64,000 bases of DNA from Nitrosophilus alvini (GCF_015100395.1 NZ_AP022847.1:310001-374000), one strand, 5' to 3'; shown: positions 34,997 to 45,121, counted from the first letter of the stretch. Notes: generated by a model not told the origin, from the letters alone. Numbers and translations: made by a program.

Positions 34997-35833
34997 ATGA
35001 AAAAATACTATTATGAAGTCACTATAATTCCATCTTCTCATAAAGATGAGATAGAGAGCTTTTTGATGGATCGTTTTTATAACGGTATCGAAGAAAAAGA
35101 CAACGCTTTGATTTTGAGAAGTGAAGAGCCACTGACCGAAATCATCGAAAAGACAAAAGAGTATACGAAAATTCTTGAAGAGATTTTTGGTCAAAAGATT
35201 GATGTTGAGATAAGAGAGGAAAAAAAAGAGAACAGAGACTGGATAGAGAGTTATAAAAAAAGCATAACTCCGGTTAATGTGGGAGAATTTTATATACATC
35301 CAACCTGGTATGAAGGGAAAAAAGATAAGATAGATATTATCATTGATCCGGCACTGGCTTTTGGATCGGGGCATCATCCAAGTACTCTAAATTGCCTTAA
35401 ACTTTTGGACGAGATAGTCAAAAAAGGGGACAGAGTGCTTGATGTGGGATGCGGTAGTGGAATACTCTCTATCGCTGCTGCAAAAAAAGGGGCTTTGCCA
35501 GATATTTGCGATACTGATGAAATAGCAATAAAAGAGGCAAAGAAAAATTTTAGATTAAACCAAGTTGAATTTGGTGATGCATGGGTAGGTTCGGCAGGGG
35601 CTGCAAAGGAAAAGTATGATATAGTAATAGCCAATATAGTCGCGGATATTTTGATATATATTTCCAAAGATCTGAAAAAGGCATTGAAAGATGACGGATT
35701 TTTGATACTTTCCGGAATTGTTGAAAAGTATAAAGATAAAGTATTGGAAAAATATCTTGATATGCAGACTATAAAAATAATAAAAGATGAGGAGTGGGTG
35801 ACGATTCTACTCAAGAAAGTTAAAGAGAGGTAA
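34997..35833 (+). CDS. prmA: Ribosomal protein L11 methyltransferase
   Basis: This 278-residue SAM-dependent methyltransferase has LDVGCGSGILSIAA as the SAM-binding motif and an NIVAD segment (NPPY-like site) near residue 217, as in PrmA. DPALAFGSGHHPST before the SAM motif is also diagnostic. It trimethylates L11 in the family prototype. It lies just before ftsH. Confidence 0.92.
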   Translation: MKKYYYEVTIIPSSHKDEIESFLMDRFYNGIEEKDNALILRSEEPLTEIIEKTKEYTKILEEIFGQKIDVEIREEKKENRDWIESYKKSITPVNVGEFYIHPTWYEGKKDKIDIIIDPALAFGSGHHPSTLNCLKLLDEIVKKGDRVLDVGCGSGILSIAAAKKGALPDICDTDEIAIKEAKKNFRLNQVEFGDAWVGSAGAAKEKYDIVIANIVADILIYISKDLKKALKDDGFLILSGIVEKYKDKVLEKYLDMQTIKIIKDEEWVTILLKKVKER

Positions 35834-35835
35834 AA

Positions 35836-37863
35836 ATGGGTGACAAAAAAAGAGACAAAAAAAATAAACAGGATAACTTTTTCAATAAAAATCCGCTTAT
35901 AACTTTTGCAATTTTTTCTATAATTGTAATACTTCTTTTCAAATCTATTCTGGCTCCAACTGGCGGGAATATGGGGGAGGGAGCCACTACACATATGGTA
36001 GGTGCTCCTATTCAGAAAACAAAAGAGGTTAGTTATTCGGAGTTGAAACAGCTAATAAAAGAGGGGCAGGTAAGATATGTTGCAATAGGACAAAGGACAA
36101 TAAAAGCTATAGCTGAACAAAACGGTTATAAAATAATATATATAGCAAACAGGGTGCCCGAAGACAACACTCTTATCCCTCTTCTTGAGAAAAACGGGGT
36201 AGATTACGGCGGTTACAGTGAAAGTAATTGGCTCACAGAGGTTATATTTGGCTGGGTTATACCTATATTTATCTTTTTCGCTATATGGATGTTCCTCGCA
36301 AGTAGAATGCAGAAGAGTGTAGGCGGCGGGATCCTTGGAATGGGCAGTGCCAAAAAACTTCTAAATGCAGAGAAACCGAAGGTCAAATTTGATGATGTTG
36401 CCGGTGTGGAAGAGGCAAAAGAGGAAGTACAGGAGATAGTAGAGTTTTTAAAACATCCCGAGAGATATATAAGACTTGGGGCAAAAATTCCAAAAGGTGT
36501 TCTTTTGGTGGGACCTCCGGGAACAGGTAAAACGCTTCTTGCAAAAGCTGTTGCCGGTGAAGCAGATGTTCCTTTTTTTGCCATGAGCGGATCTAGTTTT
36601 ATTGAGATGTTTGTAGGGGTGGGAGCTGCCAGGGTAAGAGATCTTTTTGAACAGGCAAAGAAAGAGGCACCCTCTATAATCTTTATAGATGAGATAGATG
36701 CGATAGGAAAAAGCAGGGCAGCCGCAGGACCAATTGGCGGCAATGATGAAAGAGAGCAGACACTCAATCAGCTTCTTGCGGAAATGGATGGATTTGACAG
36801 CGCAGAATCGCCTGTTATTGTTTTAGCTGCTACAAACAGGCCGGAAGTTCTAGATCCGGCACTCTTGAGACCGGGTAGATTTGACAGACAGGTTCTTGTT
36901 GATAAACCGGATTTCAAAGGAAGGCTTGATATACTGAAAGTTCATGTCAGACATATAAAAATGGCTGATGATGTGGATCTTGAGGAGATTGCAAAATTGA
37001 CGGCAGGTCTTGCTGGTGCCGATCTGGCAAATATTGTAAATGAAGCTGCTCTTCTTGCGGGTAGAAAAAGCAAGAAAAAAGTAGAACAGGAAGATTTTAT
37101 AGAGGCGGTTGAAAGAGCAATTGCCGGTCTTGAGAAGAAAAGCAGAAGAATATCCACAAAAGAGAAAAAAATTGTTGCGTATCACGAGTGTGGACATGCT
37201 CTTATGGCTGAGACAACACCGGGTGCTAGAAAAGTTACAAAAGTATCGATTATCCCAAGAGGTCTTGCAGCTCTCGGTTATACACTCAATACTCCCGAAG
37301 AGAACAAATACCTTATGCAAAAGCATGAACTTATAGCTGAGATCGATGTACTGCTTGGTGGACGGGCAGCCGAAGAGGTATTTATAAAAGAGATATCGAC
37401 TGGTGCGGCAAACGATCTTGAGAGAGCCACCGATATCGTAAAAGCTATGGTCAGTATGTACGGTATGAGTGAAGTTGCCGGCCTGATGGTTCTTGAAAAA
37501 CAGAAAAATATGTTTTTGGGAGGCGGTTTCGGACAGATAAAAGAGTACAGCGAAAAGATGGCCGAAGAGGTTGACGAATATATCAAAAAACTTCTTGACG
37601 AGCGCTACAAACATGTAAAACATAGACTCATCGAATACAAAGAGGCCATTGAAAGGATAGTAAAAGTCCTTTTCGAAAAAGAGGTTATTGAAGGAGAGGT
37701 GGTACGTAAGATAATAAAAGAGTATGAAGAGGAAAAGGGAATCAAATCAAAGCTTGTAGAGTCTGAAGAGAATGGTGAACTTGAAAAAGCCAGAGAACAG
37801 GCAAAAAATAAAAATAAAGAAGAGATTGAAACAGCAGAGGAGAATGAAGGAGAAGAGAAGTGA
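35836..37863 (+). CDS. ftsH: ATP-dependent zinc metalloprotease FtsH
   Basis: This membrane-bound AAA+ protease (675 residues) has two membrane segments (about 20-37 and 134-155), Walker A GPPGTGKT, Walker [12 protein letters not shown] and the zinc motif HECGH. It degrades misfolded membrane and regulatory proteins; in Gram-negative bacteria it also controls LPS levels through LpxC. A Lys/Glu-rich tail closes the protein. Its stop overlaps the psd-like gene (GTGA). Confidence 0.97.
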   Translation: MGDKKRDKKNKQDNFFNKNPLITFAIFSIIVILLFKSILAPTGGNMGEGATTHMVGAPIQKTKEVSYSELKQLIKEGQVRYVAIGQRTIKAIAEQNGYKIIYIANRVPEDNTLIPLLEKNGVDYGGYSESNWLTEVIFGWVIPIFIFFAIWMFLASRMQKSVGGGILGMGSAKKLLNAEKPKVKFDDVAGVEEAKEEVQEIVEFLKHPERYIRLGAKIPKGVLLVGPPGTGKTLLAKAVAGEADVPFFAMSGSSFIEMFVGVGAARVRDLFEQAKKEAPSIIFIDEIDAIGKSRAAAGPIGGNDEREQTLNQLLAEMDGFDSAESPVIVLAATNRPEVLDPALLRPGRFDRQVLVDKPDFKGRLDILKVHVRHIKMADDVDLEEIAKLTAGLAGADLANIVNEAALLAGRKSKKKVEQEDFIEAVERAIAGLEKKSRRISTKEKKIVAYHECGHALMAETTPGARKVTKVSIIPRGLAALGYTLNTPEENKYLMQKHELIAEIDVLLGGRAAEEVFIKEISTGAANDLERATDIVKAMVSMYGMSEVAGLMVLEKQKNMFLGGGFGQIKEYSEKMAEEVDEYIKKLLDERYKHVKHRLIEYKEAIERIVKVLFEKEVIEGEVVRKIIKEYEEEKGIKSKLVESEENGELEKAREQAKNKNKEEIETAEENEGEEK

Positions 37864-38495
37864 TAAAAGCTCCTTTTGGTATAGTGGCAAAAGAAGGAAT
37901 ATATAAGAGTGCCGCAACGGGAGGTACAGCGCTCTTTGTTATGCTCTTTTTTGAGTCGTTTTTGCTTAAACTCATATTTTTATCCCTTTTTGCTGCGACT
38001 CTTTATCTCTACCGCGATCCTGAGCGTATACCGGAGGAATTTGACGAAAAAGGGATACTTTCTCCAGTTGACGGAGTGATTGAGAGTATAGACTATGGCA
38101 GTGACGAAATTACGGTAACCATAATTTCATCCATAAAAGATGTTTCTGTCATTAGGTCTCCTATAGCAGGAGATGCCAAAGACTCCGTTCATATTCATGG
38201 TGCTTTTCTTGATATAAAAAAAAGATTATCATCCAGGCTTAATGAAAAAATATATGTTAATTTGAATATAGATGAAAAGAGAAAAATCAAGATGGAGATC
38301 TTATCCGATGTATGCGGTGTAGTCGGTTTTTCTCTGTACGAAAAAAAGAGCGGCTCTTTTTTTAGGGGAGAGAGAATCGGATTTGCCGGTGCATGCAGAG
38401 CGAAAATATCTCTTCCTCTGCAAAGTGAAATAAGGCTGGCGGTGGGAGATAGAGTAACAGCCGGTGAGAAAGTCATAGGATATATAAAAGAGTAG
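37860..38495 (+). CDS. Phosphatidylserine decarboxylase-related protein, atypical cleavage site
   Basis: This 211-residue protein matches the short phosphatidylserine decarboxylase family: N-terminal membrane segment, YRDPERIPE, SPVDGVIE and a C-terminal RGERIGF segment. The Gly-Ser pair that self-cleaves to give the pyruvoyl cofactor is replaced by Ala178-Cys179 in GFAGACRAK. The conserved His of DVHVNR is replaced in DVSVIR. It may use cysteine as pyruvoyl precursor, or be an unprocessed relative with another role. The neighbouring pssA makes phosphatidylserine, the substrate expected for the classical enzyme. The start is GTG overlapping the ftsH stop. Confidence 0.7.
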   Translation: MIKAPFGIVAKEGIYKSAATGGTALFVMLFFESFLLKLIFLSLFAATLYLYRDPERIPEEFDEKGILSPVDGVIESIDYGSDEITVTIISSIKDVSVIRSPIAGDAKDSVHIHGAFLDIKKRLSSRLNEKIYVNLNIDEKRKIKMEILSDVCGVVGFSLYEKKSGSFFRGERIGFAGACRAKISLPLQSEIRLAVGDRVTAGEKVIGYIKE

Positions 38496-38503
38496 GAAAC
38501 AAA

Positions 38504-39226
38504 TTGAGCAAGACCAATTTTCAGTTGATATACGTTCTTCCCAATCTTTTTACAGCATCGAGTGCTTTTATCGGAGTGATAAGCATGATAGCCGCTTCAA
38601 AAGGAGAGTTTGAGAAAGCGGCATGGTTAATATTCCTATCACTTATTTTTGACGGACTTGACGGCAGAATTGCCAGACTCACGCATACTACGAGCAAGTT
38701 CGGGGTAGAGTTTGATTCTTTGGCGGATATCATTGCATTCGGAGCGGCGCCTGCAATGCTTCTTTATTTTTGTTGCGGTCATGAATACGGCCGCTTTGGC
38801 TCTTTGGTCTCTGCGATGTTTGTGGTCTTTGGTGCAATAAGACTTGCAAGGTTTAACGTTATGGCACCGCAGAGTGAGCCGTCTGTTTTTGTGGGAGTGC
38901 CTATTCCTACAGCGGCTGTTTTCATAGCTGTATGGATACTGATGTTTCAGGAATACTCTGTTTTAAAAGAGTATTCTGTCTACATTATGATTTCAACGCT
39001 TTTTGTCTCGCTTCTGATGGTAAGCAATATAAGATATCCCAGTTTTAAAAAAGTGGATCTGAAAAAAGCAAATGTTCTTAAAATACTTATTTTGATGATT
39101 GTGGCTTTTTCCTTGCTTTATCTATATCCTACCGAAGGAATAGCGATTTTGATAACAGTCTATCTTTTTTATGGTCCTTTCAGGGCACTCTTTTTCGTGC
39201 TCTTGCGAAAAAAGAGAAAAATATAG
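38504..39226 (+). CDS. pssA: CDP-diacylglycerol-serine O-phosphatidyltransferase
   Basis: This membrane CDP-alcohol phosphatidyltransferase (240 residues) makes phosphatidylserine. The diagnostic motif D-x2-DG-x2-AR-x8-G-x3-D-x3-D is present from DGLDGRIAR at about residues 48-56 to FDSLAD. Six or more membrane segments follow. The start is TTG with AGGA upstream. It lies eight bases after the psd-like gene. Confidence 0.95.
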   Translation: MSKTNFQLIYVLPNLFTASSAFIGVISMIAASKGEFEKAAWLIFLSLIFDGLDGRIARLTHTTSKFGVEFDSLADIIAFGAAPAMLLYFCCGHEYGRFGSLVSAMFVVFGAIRLARFNVMAPQSEPSVFVGVPIPTAAVFIAVWILMFQEYSVLKEYSVYIMISTLFVSLLMVSNIRYPSFKKVDLKKANVLKILILMIVAFSLLYLYPTEGIAILITVYLFYGPFRALFFVLLRKKRKI

Positions 39227-39232
39227 TACAAT
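39203..39232 (+). promoter_or_regulatory. Possible promoter of the leuA leader
   Basis: TTGCGA (39203-39208) and TACAAT (39227-39232), separated by 18 bp, overlap the 3' end of pssA. A leader transcript would begin shortly before the leader peptide start at 39263. Confidence 0.4.
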
Positions 39233-39262
39233 TTAGTTCAACATTGAATTGAGAGGTGAAAA

Positions 39263-39349
39263 GTGAAAAATGACTATGATATAGGAATAATAAAATCAAG
39301 AAAATTTTTGCCTAAAATCGAAATCAAAAACCTCCTGCTGCCCCTCTAA
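39263..39349 (+). CDS. Leucine-rich leader peptide upstream of leuA
   Basis: A 28-codon frame begins at GTG with a strong GAGAGGTG site five bases upstream. It ends in Asn-Leu-Leu-Leu-Pro-Leu, encoded by CTC CTG CTG CCC CTC, then TAA. These leucine codons are of the C-ending and G-ending type that is uncommon in this AT-rich DNA. It lies 72 bp before leuA, the committed step of leucine synthesis. This is the expected design of a leu attenuator peptide. A classical terminator hairpin is not obvious downstream, only a T-rich stretch at 39360-39367. An AAAAGTG (39259-39265) that overlaps the leader start could pair with CACTTTT at 39352-39358. Confidence 0.6.
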   Translation: MKNDYDIGIIKSRKFLPKIEIKNLLLPL

Positions 39350-39421
39350 TCCACTTTTGACTTTTTTATACAGACAAAACAGAATAATCCATTTAAAATA
39401 TTTTTGATACAAGGAAAGAAA

Positions 39422-40981
39422 ATGAACACAGATAAAGATATAGTAAAAATTTTTGATACTACACTAAGAGACGGTGAACAGAGTCCAGGCGCTTCTATGA
39501 ATACCGAAGAGAAAATTCAGATTGCCAAGCAGTTGGAAAAACTTGGAGTAGATATCATAGAAGCCGGTTTTGCAGCGGCTAGTCCGGGTGATTTTGAGGC
39601 TATTAGCAGAATTTCTAATATAGTTGAAAAAAGCAGGGTCTGCTCACTTGCAAGAGCAGTCGAAAAAGATATAAAAGCTGCCGGTGAAGCGGTAAGTGCA
39701 GCGAAACTAAAGAGGATACACACTTTTATAGCCACCAGCCCTATACATATGGAATATAAACTCAGAATGAGTCCGGATGAAGTGATAAGAAGGGCTGTTG
39801 ATGCTGTAAAATATGCAAAGACATTTGTCGATGACGTTGAGTTTAGCTGTGAAGATGCCGGCAGAAGTGAAATGGGCTTTTTGAAAGAGATAATATCCGC
39901 CGTTATAGAAGCGGGAGCCGGAACTATAAATATACCCGATACCGTAGGATACAGACTTCCGCATGAGATGGGAGAGATGATAAAAGAGCTATCCGGCTTT
40001 ATTGGCGAAAAAGCGGTAATATCCGTGCATTGTCATAATGATTTGGGCCTTGCGGTTGCAAATTCGTTATACAGTGTTCTAAACGGTGCTAGGCAGGTAG
40101 AGTGTACGATAAACGGTCTAGGAGAGAGAGCCGGAAATGCCGCTTTGGAAGAGATAGTGATGGCTATAAAAACGAGAAAGGATATATTTAAAGATATAGA
40201 TACAAATATCAATACCAAAGAGATATATCCTGCAAGTCGTCTAGTAGCTACTATTACCGGTATCGAGCCCCAGCCAAACAAGGCGATAGTGGGCAAGAAC
40301 GCTTTTGCACATGAGAGCGGTATCCATCAGGACGGTGTTTTAAAGCATAAAGAGACGTATGAAATAATGAGAGCCGAAGATATAGGACTGGATACGAATG
40401 CTATAGTTTTAGGCAAACATTCAGGACGTCACGCTTTTAAGGAGAAGATAAAAGCTCTAGGGTTTGATTTGAACGAAGATGAGCTTAATAAAGCATTTGA
40501 GAGATTTAAAATGCTTGCGGATAAAAAGAAAGAGATAGTCGATGACGACATAAGGATGCTTGTAACGAGCGAAATAACGAGTGTTCCGGAAACTTTCAAA
40601 CTTGTAAGACTTCAGATAAGCGACTGCAGTGAAGGTGTACCCAGTGCAGCAGTTACCATAGAGCATGAAGGAGAGCAAAAAACTGATGCGGGAATAGGTG
40701 ATGGTACCATAGATGCCATATTTAAAACCATTGACAGAATAAGCGGTTATAACGGCACATTGAATGACTATAAAGTCGAAGCTGTCAGCAAAGGCAAAGA
40801 TGCTTTAGCGAAGGTTGTCGTAAAAGTGGTATTTGATCAAACAAAACCGGCGGTTATAGGTCACGGTTTAAGTATAGATACTATGATAGCAAGCGCAAAA
40901 GCGTATGTAAATGCTTTAAACAGCTATCTTTCTATGAAAGAGGTTTTAAAAACAAAAGAGAGGCCGCAAGAAAATATATAA
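39422..40981 (+). CDS. leuA: 2-isopropylmalate synthase
   Basis: This enzyme condenses acetyl-CoA with 2-oxoisovalerate in leucine synthesis. The DRE-TIM motif [14 protein letters not shown] is near the start, and [14 protein letters not shown] carries metal-binding histidines. The C-terminal allosteric LeuA dimer domain (about 390-505) binds leucine for feedback inhibition. ATG at 39422 has AAGGAAAG upstream and is preferred to an in-frame TTG at 39404. A leucine-rich leader peptide precedes it. Confidence 0.95.
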   Translation: MNTDKDIVKIFDTTLRDGEQSPGASMNTEEKIQIAKQLEKLGVDIIEAGFAAASPGDFEAISRISNIVEKSRVCSLARAVEKDIKAAGEAVSAAKLKRIHTFIATSPIHMEYKLRMSPDEVIRRAVDAVKYAKTFVDDVEFSCEDAGRSEMGFLKEIISAVIEAGAGTINIPDTVGYRLPHEMGEMIKELSGFIGEKAVISVHCHNDLGLAVANSLYSVLNGARQVECTINGLGERAGNAALEEIVMAIKTRKDIFKDIDTNINTKEIYPASRLVATITGIEPQPNKAIVGKNAFAHESGIHQDGVLKHKETYEIMRAEDIGLDTNAIVLGKHSGRHAFKEKIKALGFDLNEDELNKAFERFKMLADKKKEIVDDDIRMLVTSEITSVPETFKLVRLQISDCSEGVPSAAVTIEHEGEQKTDAGIGDGTIDAIFKTIDRISGYNGTLNDYKVEAVSKGKDALAKVVVKVVFDQTKPAVIGHGLSIDTMIASAKAYVNALNSYLSMKEVLKTKERPQENI

Positions 40982-40985
40982 AACT

Positions 40986-41010
40986 GTAGAGAGGCTTTTT
41001 TGCCTCCTAC
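40986..41010. terminator. Hairpin between leuA and the PilZ gene
   Basis: GTAG-A-GAGGC pairs with GCCTC-CTAC around a TTTTTT loop, with one bulged A. It lies between two converging genes. Confidence 0.55.
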
Positions 41011-41016
41011 AAAACT

Positions 41017-41922
41017 CTATTTTATACCTTTTTGTAGCAGAAACTTTTCTATAGCTACTCTCGATTCCTCGTCCATTTTAGTAAATTTTACACCTAGTGA
41101 TTTATTTGAGATTCTATAGACTTCTTCACCCTCGACTTCGACACTTATATTGTTCAAAGAAAACTTTATAAGTATTTTCTCTCCTATGGAAAACACAAAA
41201 TCTTTTGGTCCTTTTTTGTGTATACAGAGTTGAATTCCCCCTTTAGATATATTGCATATTCTGTATTTGTATAAAGGCTTTGAGTGAGGAATTTTTTCTA
41301 TGTTCTGGACAACGGCTTCTATATCGGTATCGATTCTTTTATCTCTTCTTCTTTTTATTTTTTCCAATTCAAGCGATTGAGGAATTTTCAAATAGCAGTG
41401 CTCGGCTCTGATAACCTGTTCTATTACAGAATCGAATTTATATACTCCTTTTCCTTTTTCCGGTTCAAGGTATATTGTAACCGGCATTTTGTCTTTTATT
41501 TTTTTAGTGTTTAAAAATTTGTCGATTTTCCAAAGCATAAACTTTTCGTCTTTTTTAAATAAGGAAATTGTAAAAATGAGCTCCTCATCAATTTTGATTT
41601 TTCCCTTTCTGCCAATACCGATATCGTGAGTAATGGAAAGTTCTATAAAATGTTCAGGTTCAAATCCCAGTTTTTTTCTTATATCTTCAACCATAGCATC
41701 GCTGTATCCGTATTCGTTATGAACATATTTAGAAATGACTTTTTCGAAGGTTTTTTTGTTTTTAAGAGCGTGTAATGGCGGAAAGTTGCATAGTTTGGAG
41801 TATCTATATATTATTTCCGCTTCTTTGGAATTTAGTTTTTTCAGTTCGGCAGACTCGAGAAACTGTGTGAATTCTGTAGACTTGTTCTCTCTTTTTCTCT
41901 TCTTAGCTGTTTTTTTGTACAT
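41017..41922 (-). CDS. PilZ domain protein, likely c-di-GMP receptor
   Basis: This 301-residue protein ends in a PilZ domain. RRRDKRID near residue 195 gives the RxxxR motif and CNISKGGIQL gives the (D/N)xSxxG motif, both needed for cyclic di-GMP binding. The N-terminal half has no recognised domain; it is charged and helical (EFTQFLESAELKKLNSKEAEIIYRY region). It could control motility or surface attachment. ATG at 41922 has AAGG upstream and is preferred to the longer frame from 42012. Confidence 0.78.
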   Translation of the reverse strand: MYKKTAKKRKRENKSTEFTQFLESAELKKLNSKEAEIIYRYSKLCNFPPLHALKNKKTFEKVISKYVHNEYGYSDAMVEDIRKKLGFEPEHFIELSITHDIGIGRKGKIKIDEELIFTISLFKKDEKFMLWKIDKFLNTKKIKDKMPVTIYLEPEKGKGVYKFDSVIEQVIRAEHCYLKIPQSLELEKIKRRRDKRIDTDIEAVVQNIEKIPHSKPLYKYRICNISKGGIQLCIHKKGPKDFVFSIGEKILIKFSLNNISVEVEGEEVYRISNKSLGVKFTKMDEESRVAIEKFLLQKGIK

Positions 41923-42046
41923 CTCATAACCTTGAATGCTATTGTACCGGTCTATTCCGGTCACAAAATTGTCATGACATTTTATTTTATATAAAAATTT
42001 TATAAATAGCAATAAGAATAGTGATTAAAAAAGATACAGATTCAAT

Positions 42047-42070
42047 AAAAAAGTGTTTAAAATACTTTTA
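42047..42070 (-). terminator. Terminator of serS
   Basis: On the reverse strand, AAAAGT pairs with ACTTTT, followed by a T-run (TTTTTTATT). The hairpin overlaps the serS stop codon. Confidence 0.5.
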
Positions 42071-43312
42071 TAAATATTTTCTCAATACTTTTGGTATCTC
42101 TATATGTCCCTCTTTTGTCTGGTAGTTTTCCATAATAGCTATTAGAGTTCTTCCAACCGCGAGACTTGAGCCGTTGAGGGTATGGACAAGGAGGTTTTTT
42201 TTACCCTCTTTGTATCTTATTTTGGCACGTCTTGCCTGAAAGTCTCTTGTGTTGGAAACAGAGCTTATTTCGCGGTATTTCCCCTGACCGGGAAGCCAGA
42301 CTTCCAGGTCTATCGTTTTTGCTGCGCTAAATCCCAGATCCCCGGTACACAGCATTACTAGCCTGTGCGGAAGTCCTAAAGAAGTTAGAAGATCGCTTGC
42401 GCACGCCACCATCTCTTCGAAGACTTTGTCGCTCTCTTCTGGTTTTGTGATGGCTACCATTTCCACCTTGTCGAACTGATGCTGTCTTATCATGCCTCTT
42501 ACGTCTCTTCCTCCGCTTCCTGCCTCTTTTCTGAAACAGGGAGTGTAGGCTGTAAGTTTCAGAGGTTTACTGAGATCTTGTATTATTTCATCTCTGAAAA
42601 GGTTTGTAAGAGGGACTTCTGCAGTAGGTATGAGATACAGATCCTCATTTTCTATTTTAAAAAGATCATCTTCAAATTTGGGAAGCTGTCCGGTGCCTGT
42701 GAGTGTATCTCTGTTTGCAAGAAACGGTACGCACACCTCTTCAAATCCTCTTTTAGCGTTGAAATCGAGCATATAGTTAATGAGGGCACGTTCAATTTTC
42801 GCAGCCTCTTTTTTTAAAACACTGAATCGGCTCTTTGCAAGTTTGACCCCCCTTTCAAAATCTATCCAGTCTAGATTTTCTCCCAGTTCCCAGTGTTCTT
42901 TCGGTTTGAAATCAAACTTTTTAGGCTCAAGGACTCTTTTTATCTCCACATTGTCATCTTCATCTTCGCCAATCGGCACATCCGGATCGGGAATGTTAGG
43001 AATTTGCATTGTAAGTGTTATAAGTTTGTTTTCTATCTCTCTTACCTCTTCCTGTGCTTGTGATATGAGTTTTTTGTTCTCGTCCACTTTAGCTTTAAGC
43101 TCACTTATATCTTTTCCTTCTCTTTTATATTCGCCGAAAAGCTTGCTCATTTTGTTCTGTTCGGCTCTTAGATGTTCCATGTGCTGTTTTTTTTCTTTAT
43201 ATTTTTTGAAAAGATCTTTCAACTTTTTTAGAAGGTTTTCATCCACTTTTTTTGTTTTCAGTCTTGAAGCCACCTCTTCAAAATTTTTTTCCAAAAGTTT
43301 CAGATCAAGCAT
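42068..43312 (-). CDS. serS: Seryl-tRNA synthetase
   Basis: This class II synthetase (414 residues) has an N-terminal coiled-coil arm for tRNA binding (about 25-105). The catalytic core shows [16 protein letters not shown], the motif 2 segment [21 protein letters not shown]-type loop, and [19 protein letters not shown] as motif 3. ATG at 43312 has GGAG upstream. Confidence 0.96.
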   Translation of the reverse strand: MLDLKLLEKNFEEVASRLKTKKVDENLLKKLKDLFKKYKEKKQHMEHLRAEQNKMSKLFGEYKREGKDISELKAKVDENKKLISQAQEEVREIENKLITLTMQIPNIPDPDVPIGEDEDDNVEIKRVLEPKKFDFKPKEHWELGENLDWIDFERGVKLAKSRFSVLKKEAAKIERALINYMLDFNAKRGFEEVCVPFLANRDTLTGTGQLPKFEDDLFKIENEDLYLIPTAEVPLTNLFRDEIIQDLSKPLKLTAYTPCFRKEAGSGGRDVRGMIRQHQFDKVEMVAITKPEESDKVFEEMVACASDLLTSLGLPHRLVMLCTGDLGFSAAKTIDLEVWLPGQGKYREISSVSNTRDFQARRAKIRYKEGKKNLLVHTLNGSSLAVGRTLIAIMENYQTKEGHIEIPKVLRKYL

Positions 43313-43363
43313 AAACAACTCCGTTATTCTTAATTAAAGATGTAAAAGTATAATGAATTTTTC

Positions 43364-44035
43364 CTATTTATTGTATAAATCTTTTATATTTTTAACAAAA
43401 GCTTTGAAAATACGGCGTTGAAGAGGCGAGTAGGGCAGGAACTCAGGATGCCATTGAACTCCCATAACAAATCTCTCGTTTTGGTGTTCTATAGCCTGGG
43501 TTATACCGTTTTCATCATGTGCAGCAGCTATAAGTTTTGGAGCAATCTTTTCTATAGCCTGATGGTGGAGTGCATTTACACTGCACTCATCTACCTTTAG
43601 GATCTCTCTTAATTTTGTATGGGGGTTTATGAAAATTTTCTTTTTTGGAAGAGGAGTTTTGGGATGTGGACGGTTCAGATCAAGCTCATGTATCTCAAGA
43701 TGGAGTGTTCCGCCGTAAAAGACATTTATCATCTGCATTCCTCTGCAAATACCCAGAACAGGTATATTTCTTTTTAGTGCATTCTCAAGCAGTTTCATCT
43801 CCATTGCATCGCGTTTTGGGTCAGTTTTTGCAATTTCTGTTTTTTTGCCGTAAACAGAGGGTGAAATATCTATGCCGCCAGAAATTACGAGTGCATCGAA
43901 ATCGATAGTCTCTTTAAAATTTGAGGGTGAAACGAAAAAAGGTCTGGTTTTGTGAAGTCTCAGCAAAAATTTTATAAAACTCCATGCTATGGCGCTTCCC
44001 CTGTCAGAGCCAGTTACTGCTACGCGACAAGCCAC
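43364..44035 (-). CDS. Peptidase C26 / gamma-glutamyl hydrolase-like class I glutaminase
   Basis: This 223-residue class I glutamine amidotransferase-like hydrolase has the cysteine nucleophile in GICRGMQMIN and catalytic His-Glu in VQWHPEF. VISGGIDISPSVYG is typical of PuuD and related gamma-glutamyl hydrolases. It overlaps the amidoligase gene upstream by 16 bp. Comparative work on amidoligases describes this pairing: one enzyme forms an amide or isopeptide bond and the other cleaves it. The start is GTG 44035 with AAAGGT upstream. Confidence 0.83.
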   Translation of the reverse strand: MACRVAVTGSDRGSAIAWSFIKFLLRLHKTRPFFVSPSNFKETIDFDALVISGGIDISPSVYGKKTEIAKTDPKRDAMEMKLLENALKRNIPVLGICRGMQMINVFYGGTLHLEIHELDLNRPHPKTPLPKKKIFINPHTKLREILKVDECSVNALHHQAIEKIAPKLIAAAHDENGITQAIEHQNERFVMGVQWHPEFLPYSPLQRRIFKAFVKNIKDLYNK

Positions 44036-45036
44036 TCGTCTACCTTTTTTACCCATAAAGGTGTCAGCAGATAAAGCGGGGAGTCCAGAAAACTTCTGTA
44101 CTCTGCTGACATAAAGGCCAATTTTTCTTTATTGAATGCCAGCTTTTCAACTTCTACCCAGTAGTTCCACTCTTTTGCTATACTCCACTCCTTTTCGTCT
44201 ATACGAGAGTTTGGCAGTCTGTAATGAAAAGCCGGTCTTGGTAATATTTTTTGATTTTTTAACTCATCGATGGAAAATACTCTATCCCTGTCCAAATAGG
44301 CAAAGAGCGGAAGCAAATCAAGCGCTCTTTTTCTTGTGGGGTTGTAAAATATATAATCATCTATAAGCCTTGAAATGCCGGGATTGTAATCTTTATCCAG
44401 AATAAGTAGCATATAATCTCTTTTAAAAGGTGCTATGTAAAATGTAAGTTTTCTTGTAAGGTCAACTTCGCTCTTTTCTTTTATCCACTCATACAGAATA
44501 ATAAAAGCTCTTAAAATATCAAGTATAATACCGGCTTTAAAAGAGGGAGTCTGAATGTTTATATGCATACCAAATGCGTAGAACAGAGATGCTTTTGTCC
44601 CAAGTGCTCCTTTTTTTCTCATAGCTTCTTTCAGGACTTCTATTTTTTGAATATCATTGAAAGGGATCGGTGGAGTAGTTATCTCATAAGGAACAACTGT
44701 TTCGGATATGGATACTAAAAAATCCTCTACAAATTCACTAAGTTCTTTTTCATCTTCATCAAAACCCAGTTTAAGAAGAGATTTTTTGAATTCCATAGTC
44801 CTTAAATAAGTGTAGTCAAGATATACACTGAATGTGCCATAAGGAGTATCTCTGACTTCTATAATATAATCTGATACAGTGTGCATATAGCCGCCAAATG
44901 TCTGTACTATAAGTGCCGCAGTCTCTTTTGGTTTGAGTCCGCTGAATTCTATTTCAAATCCTGTGTGTCTGGGTTTATTGTCTTCAGTATATATAAGAGG
45001 CGGCATCATAAATGTTTGTTTTGATATTTCAGACAT
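44020..45036 (-). CDS. Putative amidoligase (Amidoligase_2 family)
   Basis: The 338-residue protein has the amidoligase opening RHTGFEIEFSGL at residues 23-34 and further conserved points, IEVRDTPYGTF and GMHINIQTPS (metal-site histidine). The family has the glutamine-synthetase/ATP-grasp-like COOH-NH2 ligase fold and is predicted to ligate amino groups to carboxylates of peptides or cell-wall components with ATP. Its partner hydrolase overlaps the 3' end. The substrate is unknown; glutathione-like or gamma-glutamyl compounds, or peptidoglycan, are candidates. Confidence 0.8.
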   Translation of the reverse strand: MSEISKQTFMMPPLIYTEDNKPRHTGFEIEFSGLKPKETAALIVQTFGGYMHTVSDYIIEVRDTPYGTFSVYLDYTYLRTMEFKKSLLKLGFDEDEKELSEFVEDFLVSISETVVPYEITTPPIPFNDIQKIEVLKEAMRKKGALGTKASLFYAFGMHINIQTPSFKAGIILDILRAFIILYEWIKEKSEVDLTRKLTFYIAPFKRDYMLLILDKDYNPGISRLIDDYIFYNPTRKRALDLLPLFAYLDRDRVFSIDELKNQKILPRPAFHYRLPNSRIDEKEWSIAKEWNYWVEVEKLAFNKEKLAFMSAEYRSFLDSPLYLLTPLWVKKVDEWLVA

Positions 45037-45071
45037 CTTTTCCCCGTTTTATTACTTATCATTGTGATAGA

Positions 45072-45077
45072 ATTATA
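45072..45077 (-). promoter_or_regulatory. -10 box of the amidoligase operon
   Basis: TATAAT (45077-45072, reverse strand) lies 36 bp before the amidoligase start. The same spacer precedes a divergent 31-codon frame. Confidence 0.4.
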
Positions 45078-45121
45078 GTATCATATTTACAAATTTACAA
45101 AAAAGAATAAAGAATTATGGT

